Source of the DNA: Gautieria morchelliformis
Lineage: Eukaryota > Basidiomycota > Agaricomycetes > Gomphales > Gomphaceae
NCBI GenBank assembly: GCA_015179125.1
Contig: WHVA01000129.1
Location: forward strand, 124,001 to 188,000
Reading direction: 5' to 3'
DNA: 64,000 bases
Shown: in pieces, positions 58,605-64,000 of the stretch
Layout of the letters: each line of letters begins with the position of its first letter
Numbering within the stretch: position 1 is the first letter of the stretch
Notes under the pieces: model-generated
Database searches by the model: none
Seen by the model: the letters and a program-made list of their open reading frames with translations, nothing else
Told to the model about the DNA's origin: nothing
Position numbers and translations under genes: made by a program

Positions 58605-59993
58605 ATGGCCTTCAACTCTTTACTTGCTTTCCTTAGCATTGCCCTTGCTGCTCACGCCGCGACCACCGGCGTCCAGTGTCCAGATGGCAATGTAGCTTCC
58701 AATGCTGCTTGCTGCCCGTTCTTCGCCCTTCGCGAAGACCTGCAAAATAATGCGTAAGCTGTCGCTTCCGGGTTGCGCAGCTCCGTTAGCTGATCAGTTG
58801 TCTAGTTTTTCTCGCCAGTGCGGTGAGGAGACTCACGAGACAGTTCGTCTCAGTTTCCGTTAGTCCATTTCCAGACGACGGCGGCGTGCGTTTGCTTACT
58901 CTAGTATTCCATCTTTTTCAGACGACGCCATCGCATTTTCGCCAGCCCTCCAGGCTCAGGGACTCCCTGCTGGTGGTGGTGCCGACGGTTCTATGCTTCT
59001 TTTTCCCACCGTCGAGCCGAATTTCCACGCAAACCTCGGCATTTCCGACAGCGTTGACCTCCTTACCCCCTTCCTCAACAACCACACCGACGTCACTGCA
59101 GGTGACCTCATTCAATTCGCGGCTGCCGTTGCGATCGGCAACTGTCCTGGTGCTCCCAAGTTGGAATTCTTGGCCGGGCGTCCGAATGCCACCGCGCCCG
59201 CCCCTGATGGTCTGATCCCTGAGCCCCAGGACTCGGTCGATAGTATCTTCGCGCGTATGCTGGATGGTGGAAACTTCCAGCCTGATGAAGTGGTCGCATT
59301 GCTGGCGTCCCACTCCATTGCGAGAGCGGATCACGTTGACCCCACCATCAACGCTGCGCCCTTCGACTCGACGCCTTTCACCTTCGACACTCAGGTTTTC
59401 CTCGAGGTTTTGCTCAAGGGTGTTGGATTCCCCGGAACTGCCAACAACACCGGTCAGTTTATCTGTTCCTCAACGCTTCGCTGTATCTAATTTGAATTTG
59501 CAGGCGAGGTCGAGTCCCCGCTTCCTGAGGGTTCTGGGGTGAATGTGGGCGAGCTGCGTCTCCAATCCGACTTCTCGATCGCTCGTGACCCCCGCACGGC
59601 TTGCACGTGGCAAGGCTTCATCAACGAGCAAGACAAGATGACCAGCGCCTTCCAGACTGCTATGGCCAAGCTCGCCGTGATTGGTCAGGACCCAACCCAG
59701 TTGATCGACTGCTCCGAGGTGATTCTTGCCCCCGCTCCTGCCTCCGGCCAGCCGGCGACGTATGTATTTCCGCCTGTGACATGAATTTCTCGTCTAATAA
59801 TTATGCAGCTTCCCCGCCACCAAGACACAGTCTGACGTTGAAGTGGCATGCAGTGCATCCCCCTTCCCGTCCCTCAGCACCGACCCGGGTGCCACAGAGA
59901 CTATCATCCCGTGAGCCCACTCTGCCATCTGACCATATGAGCCTATGCTGACAAACGTCCAGGCACTGCCCCAACGGCGAGACCACCTGCTAG
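58605..59993 (+). CDS. Manganese peroxidase, class II secreted heme peroxidase (intact copy)
   Basis: Secreted lignin-degrading peroxidase that uses H2O2 to oxidise Mn(II). Six exons: 58605-58753, 58806-58858, 58922-59452, 59504-59759, 59809-59910, 59963-59993, all GT-AG, coding 373 residues. Signal peptide [18 protein letters not shown]. Distal heme pocket Arg64 and His68 (VRLSFHDAIAFSP), proximal His198 in [11 protein letters not shown]. All three Mn ligands are present: Glu57 and Glu61 in CGEETHE, and Asp204. The surface Trp of lignin and versatile peroxidases is replaced by Ala193 (EVVALLASH), so direct oxidation of large aromatics is not expected. The C terminus is short (HCPNGETTC), as in short MnPs. 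Cysteines typical of the family are seen. The gene lies in an inverted duplication with a frameshifted twin; this copy has no lesion. Confidence 0.93.
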
Positions 59994-60502
59994 TTGACTC
60001 CAGCGTCCAGTCGCTCGCTCATTTGCGATTTGCACGCATTAGCAATTTATTTTATTTTTCGGTGGTACCTATTATACCGGACTTACATGGAGTACCAGTA
60101 GTGTATAAATTGAAAATAATGCAATTTAATTGTTATATTTGTCGTGCACTGGAGTTTTGGTACATGTTTCCGCAGTAGTGCTCACAGATTTTCTTGCACA
60201 CATATCCGCAAAACCAATGGAAGCAACTCAACACGTCATGTCATAGTATGCGAGACCGATTCAGCCTCCAGCTTGCAACGCCGGCTCTGGATTCCCAGAC
60301 GTTGTTCCTCGGTGCACTAGTTCTGTGCCATCGCAATCATCCTGATGAGCCGTTGGGCCGTCTGGGGGCGGCTCATCGATTCCCAGATGGCTCACTGGCA
60401 TCGGGACACTCTTCGATCCAGATATACGAGCGAGCATATTCTTGATGATCTGAAAGGTACAGTACGTATATATGGAGTTGAGTACAAGGTAAATTATGCC
60501 TA

Positions 60503-60898
60503 CTATATGTCTTCTAGTTGATATAGTAGTGTTTGCATAATATGAAGCCCTTGCGACCATACCACAGCACGAGAGTACCAAATAGACTCTGGTAGCTCTA
60601 CAACCAGTTCTCGAGCCCGACGTCCCACGCGGATAGTCTCGTATTCCTGATAGCCATCCTCCCACTCAGCTGCTATCACTCCGTACCCATCAGGGATTAA
60701 TCCCGTCCCACGATCGAGTGCTGCAAAAAATATCGCCTCATGAAGTGGATTGCTGAAAGGTGGCTGGCTTCGAGGGACACGTATGGCAGGATGATTAATA
60801 TTTGCTTGAACATCCATTGCCAACTGGTCTTGTAGTGCATCATGATTCTCATCCTCATTGCCAACTTCTGAGTCCGAAACACTGCGATCTGTGTAGGT
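60503..60898 (-). pseudogene. Unknown protein, C-terminal fragment cut by LTR-D
   Basis: The minus frame is open from the LTR border (60898) to the stop at 60503. It reads VSDSEVGNEDENHDALQDQL, NINHPAIRVPRSQPPFSNPL, TGLIPDGYGVIAAEWEDGYQ, YETIRVGRRARELVVELPES, IWYSRAVVWSQGLHIM. Codon use and composition look like a real protein end. It has no domain I recognise. It lacks a start because the LTR-D at 60900 cuts it, so it is a remnant of a host or transposon gene. Confidence 0.45.
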
Positions 60899-60899
60899 G

Positions 60900-62426
60900 T
60901 GTTTTGGAACCCTTCAAGACTTTGGTGTTATTGCTAATGCCTCTGTCTATCAGAACGTGTCGTTTACACGACTAGTAGAATACCAATTCAATGCAGCAGC
61001 ACAACTCCGGAAATAATTTAATATTTGTACCTTGGTTGCAATCTGTGTAATAACTAGTCCAAGTTATTACAGGTAGAAGGCAATGCGTTTCTTAGCTGCA
61101 CTGAACAATAAACTAAAAGAGTGTGTAGGTTCAAGGACACTATCAGGGTCCAAGAGTATTCCTTTTAATAAAGAGGGAATAGGCTCCGCAGGAGAGTTTG
61201 TAAGTGGATTGGGTCATCCAACGTCAATGCACTGCAATAACGAGAGAGTAATGTGAAGTGGCTTACACAACTTGACTTGACTTGTGAAAGTCACTGAACA
61301 GGAAAATCAACTGAACAGCTCGTCTCGGGTATTGGAGTGCTAATTGACAAGAAAATTGATTGCCAACCTCACTCTGTAGAGTTTCACCCAGCGTGTTAGG
61401 CTAAGTGGCTAAGCAGTAAAGCAACTACTTAACTAAGAATAGTTACTCTAAGCAAGAGTAGTATTCTAGTTCGGGTTAGGAACTTAGGTAAGATGTGCAA
61501 GTCACACAAGCTGTGTAGGATAGAAGATGGGTAGATTGATTGCTCAAAGGGCAGGCAAAGGGCCTCCTTTTATATTGTAATGTACAAGGGCTTAGTAAGC
61601 AGGTAGAACCTTCTATCTATTAATGGACTGGGGAAGAAGCTTGTGGAAGATAGAAGAAAGGGTTGGAAGAAACTGGCTGTTTCCAGGGGACTCTACCATG
61701 CTTCCTACCAATCAGAGCTTGATTTGTCAGGAATGACTCACTGAAAGGGGTCATGTGCCATAGCACAGCTTGGCTGAGTCATGTACTCCTGACTCACCAA
61801 GGTGTGCCTGGATTGGTTGAGCCATTGAGGCTGTATCTCCAGATAACCATGTATTTGGCACTCAGAAACTGAGTAAGCAGTTCTGAGCCAATTAGGGCTC
61901 TGTAGCCATAATTACTAAGAGCACTGCTTAGCACAGCTGAGCATAGCCTGGTACAGCCCAGTTGTCATGACTGACCATGATCCCCATTGTTTGGTGAAGC
62001 CAAACAGGCTGCACAGTTGCTATGGCTGCATATAGCAACTGTTTGGGACTCAGCTGGAAATACTGAGAGAGCCCTCCTGCCGGACTTGTGGGTGCTTGGG
62101 TGACCATAAGTCCGAAAATGCGGCCACCGCCGAGGTGCCCGGCGGAGTTTGAAATAGAGCGCCGAGAACAGAGTTGTGGGTGCTAGAGGATCCACAACTC
62201 TGTAATGACAGAAAAATGGTAGTTTGAGCCATGGAGACTTTGGAAAAATAAGGAAAAATATGAGTTAACTAGAGGAATGTTTGAAAAGCCTTTCCCCAGT
62301 TATATTAACAGCATACAGATACTGTTAATTCCTCAAATGTGTTTTTACATGTTGTCAAGACAAAAAGAAAAGACTAGGGCTGGTTGAGCAGCCTTCCTTG
62401 GCTGGTTGAACAGCCGTTCCCCTACA
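60900..62426 (-). mobile_element. LTR-D copy 3
   Basis: A 1527-bp LTR in minus orientation (TGTTTTGGAACC on plus to CGTTCCCCTACA), nearly identical to 37152-38680. The flanks AGGTG and GTTAT do not match, so it is not a simple solo LTR. It separates the unknown fragment at 60503 from the gene at 62490; both read in the same direction. Confidence 0.8.
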
Positions 62427-62489
62427 GTTATCCCCCCTTCAAACATTTCGAGTCTGCCCTACATGTTTTTGGAGGCAGGGACACGAGTG

Positions 62490-63440
62490 TCACGGAGAGG
62501 AGCGCTGGAGCGGTCGGATAAGTGAGAATCTGGAGCTTGTTGTAGAACAGGGATATGATACTGACGAGCTTACTTCTCCTCTCAGCAGCATAAGCTGCCT
62601 CTCTAGGAGCTGCGCTATAGATGGCTGCCAGAGCACCAACTGCTTCTTGTTGGGTTCAGAGCCATCTCGCGCCTCGTCGATGGGGGAGTAGTCGCGATAT
62701 CTTTTGGGAGAACTAACCTGAACCTCTGCGTTGAAGGAACGAGCAACGCGAGCTGAGGAAGTCAGGTTAACTGAGTGGGTGTAGCAGTACGGCACGAGGA
62801 ACTCATGAGCGGGCTCGGGAGACTCTCCAAGCACCGTGTCGTGTTCAGAAGAGTTGGAAGGCCAGATGTCGTCGGTGCTACTCTCACCGTCCGAATTGTC
62901 GAAGCACGCGGGAGTGGGAGGAGTGGGCCACTTCCACGATGTCTTAGGTAGCACGGCGGTTTTGAGTTTAGCCTTACGGATCCACGCTGCGAGCTGCCTG
63001 GAATTATCTTGCCAGGTAGCGAGTTGTCCGCAGATGACATTGGGTGATTCAGGGAGTAACAGGAAGTTGTAAGTGAGCTGATATATCGGAGGAAAAGGAG
63101 GATGGGGCATGCCGATTTCAATCAGTTTTTCGTCGGGAATAGTGAGGGGAAGCGGTTTCTCAGCGGTTTCGCCGTTCCAGTCGTTAGCGGCCGCCAAAAT
63201 GTACCTCCCTTTCATTTTTAGAGACTCCCAGAAGCAACTGGCCAAGTCATGTCGAAGGACAGCATATTGCTCCTCGGGATGATCAAGGAATATAAAGTCA
63301 AACTTGCCAGGTCGGTAGAAGTCAAATTCTGAAGAATGTTGGAAAGGAAAGCTAGGAGCGGGGACAGGTCCCTGAACGATGCGATCGCCGTTGAAGCGAG
63401 TGATGTAATCCAGAGACGTGACGTCAGGGAATCGGGCCAT
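62490..63440 (-). CDS. Hypothetical protein, about 316 residues
   Basis: Intact open frame starting MARFPDVTSLDYITRFNGDR. Visible features: FYRPGKFDFIFLDHPEEQYA, FWESLKMKGRYILAAANDWN, a Pro-rich MPHPPFPPIYQLTYNFLLLP, a Lys/Trp segment, an acidic Ser/Asp-rich middle (DNSDGESSTDDIW), and a basic C-terminal region SPKRYRDYSPIDEARDGSEP ending QLLERQLMLLRGE. There is no signal peptide and no family I recognise. The frame extends upstream to 63563, but that part looks like an untranslated region, so the ATG at 63440 is preferred. LTR-D lies 63 bp after its stop. Confidence 0.5.
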   Translation of the reverse strand: MARFPDVTSLDYITRFNGDRIVQGPVPAPSFPFQHSSEFDFYRPGKFDFIFLDHPEEQYAVLRHDLASCFWESLKMKGRYILAAANDWNGETAEKPLPLTIPDEKLIEIGMPHPPFPPIYQLTYNFLLLPESPNVICGQLATWQDNSRQLAAWIRKAKLKTAVLPKTSWKWPTPPTPACFDNSDGESSTDDIWPSNSSEHDTVLGESPEPAHEFLVPYCYTHSVNLTSSARVARSFNAEVQVSSPKRYRDYSPIDEARDGSEPNKKQLVLWQPSIAQLLERQLMLLRGEVSSSVSYPCSTTSSRFSLIRPLQRSSP

Positions 63441-63686
63441 GAGGAGAGAATAGAAGTGAGAGAGAGACAGGCAGCGCACTTGAAGAATTAGAGAAAAGCA
63501 GAATTTTTTGGTGATTTCGATGTTGAGATAGAAAAAGTCGATACAGGAAGAGTGTAAGGGCAACCCTGGCTAGTTGTGGAGATCACACTACCACACAACT
63601 GACAAGGGGAAATCCAAAGTCTGTATAAATGAACAGAGCATACAAGAGAGGGGATTCTCACCTGACAAGGGGAAATCCAAAGAGAA

Positions 63687-64000
63687 AAGTCTAAGGACCC
63701 CCAATGTCAGCGAGCCCGTATTATACTACGCTGCGCAGCCAGGGACAACACTTGGCACCCGCCATCAACCCTGCACCTCCCTGACCCTTGATCGACCCTT
63801 GATGTCACCTATTACGCGAGTCGCTTGATTTCCGACACTGTTCCGAGGGTGGAACTCGGAAATTGGAGTGGAACTGGGAAGGCGAACAGAACTGGTGGAA
63901 GTTCTCCCAGAAGCGGAATCATTTCCGAGAGCGGAGGCGGAGATGGAATCGGAATCGGAAGTGGAAAACAGGGTGTCCCCTGACAAAGAGGGAATATATG
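63687..64000. repeat. Dispersed repeat shared with 51386-51860
   Basis: Second copy of the repeat starting AGAAAAGTCTAAGGACCCCC. It runs to the right window edge. A minus frame MSGDTLFSTSDSDSISASAL is open from 63986 to 63765. Preceded at 63600-63680 by two copies of ACAAGGGGAAATCCAAAG. Confidence 0.45.

Larger units (their letters stand above)
58045..60427. repeat. Right arm of the peroxidase inverted repeat
   Basis: Reverse-complement partner of 52768-55205, containing the intact peroxidase gene plus about 550 bases upstream and 430 bases downstream. Confidence 0.8.

Overview
This window looks like repeat-rich nuclear DNA of a wood-decaying basidiomycete (Agaricomycete). The host genes have short GT-AG introns of about 50-70 bases, and there is a small cluster of secreted class II heme peroxidases of the manganese-peroxidase type, which points to a white-rot lineage. 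Everything between about 2 and 52 kb is transposable-element DNA in several layers. Only the two ends carry recognisable host genes. All protein calls come from reading motifs in the translated frames; no database search was possible.

Layout. 1-1387: 5' two thirds of a type-B carboxylesterase (minus strand, runs off the left edge). 2.2-5.0 kb: a decayed hAT transposase gene holding a short LTR-gag-LTR element with a perfect 5-bp target duplication. 5.0-8.1 kb: a 1.5-kb LTR ('LTR-D') holding a TIR element, joined to a fragment of another LTR ('LTR-E') holding a hairpin MITE. 9.1-13.8 kb: a copia-type LTR and a second decayed hAT gene split by a second hairpin MITE and a solo LTR ('LTR-A'). 13.8-19.4 kb: fragments of Gypsy pol, copia gag and two Gypsy gag families. 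19.4-28.0 kb: a Gypsy element ('Gypsy-A') with self-priming signals; LTR-A is its LTR, and both of its LTRs are split by younger LTRs. 28.0-34.9 kb: a decayed copia element (minus) cut by an LTR-A, an LTR-B and a 1.9-kb insert carrying gene fragments. 34.9-37.0 kb: inverted copia LTR sequence. 37.2-38.7 kb: a clean solo LTR-D. 38.7-48.5 kb: further gag and Gypsy pol remnants with nested solo LTRs. 49.3-51.4 kb: a hAT-type MITE inside a gag remnant.

52.8-60.4 kb is a large imperfect inverted repeat. Each arm of about 2.4 kb carries a manganese peroxidase gene: the right copy is intact, the left copy has a one-base deletion. The 2.8-kb centre holds a truncated third peroxidase and an intact gene for Mediator subunit 8. 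60.5-63.4 kb holds an unknown protein fragment, another LTR-D, and an unknown gene of about 316 codons.

The most notable signals are: (i) three LTR families in which the 11 bases lying 2 bases inside the LTR are exactly complementary to an LTR segment about 33 bases downstream of a TATA box, the arrangement expected for Tf1/sushi-type self-priming; (ii) a TR-GAG-like element (LTR-gag-LTR, no pol); (iii) the palindromic peroxidase locus with one intact and one frameshifted copy; (iv) a 1.9-kb insert with palindromic ends that appears to carry pieces of host genes; and (v) insertion nests that can be ordered step by step from target-site duplications.
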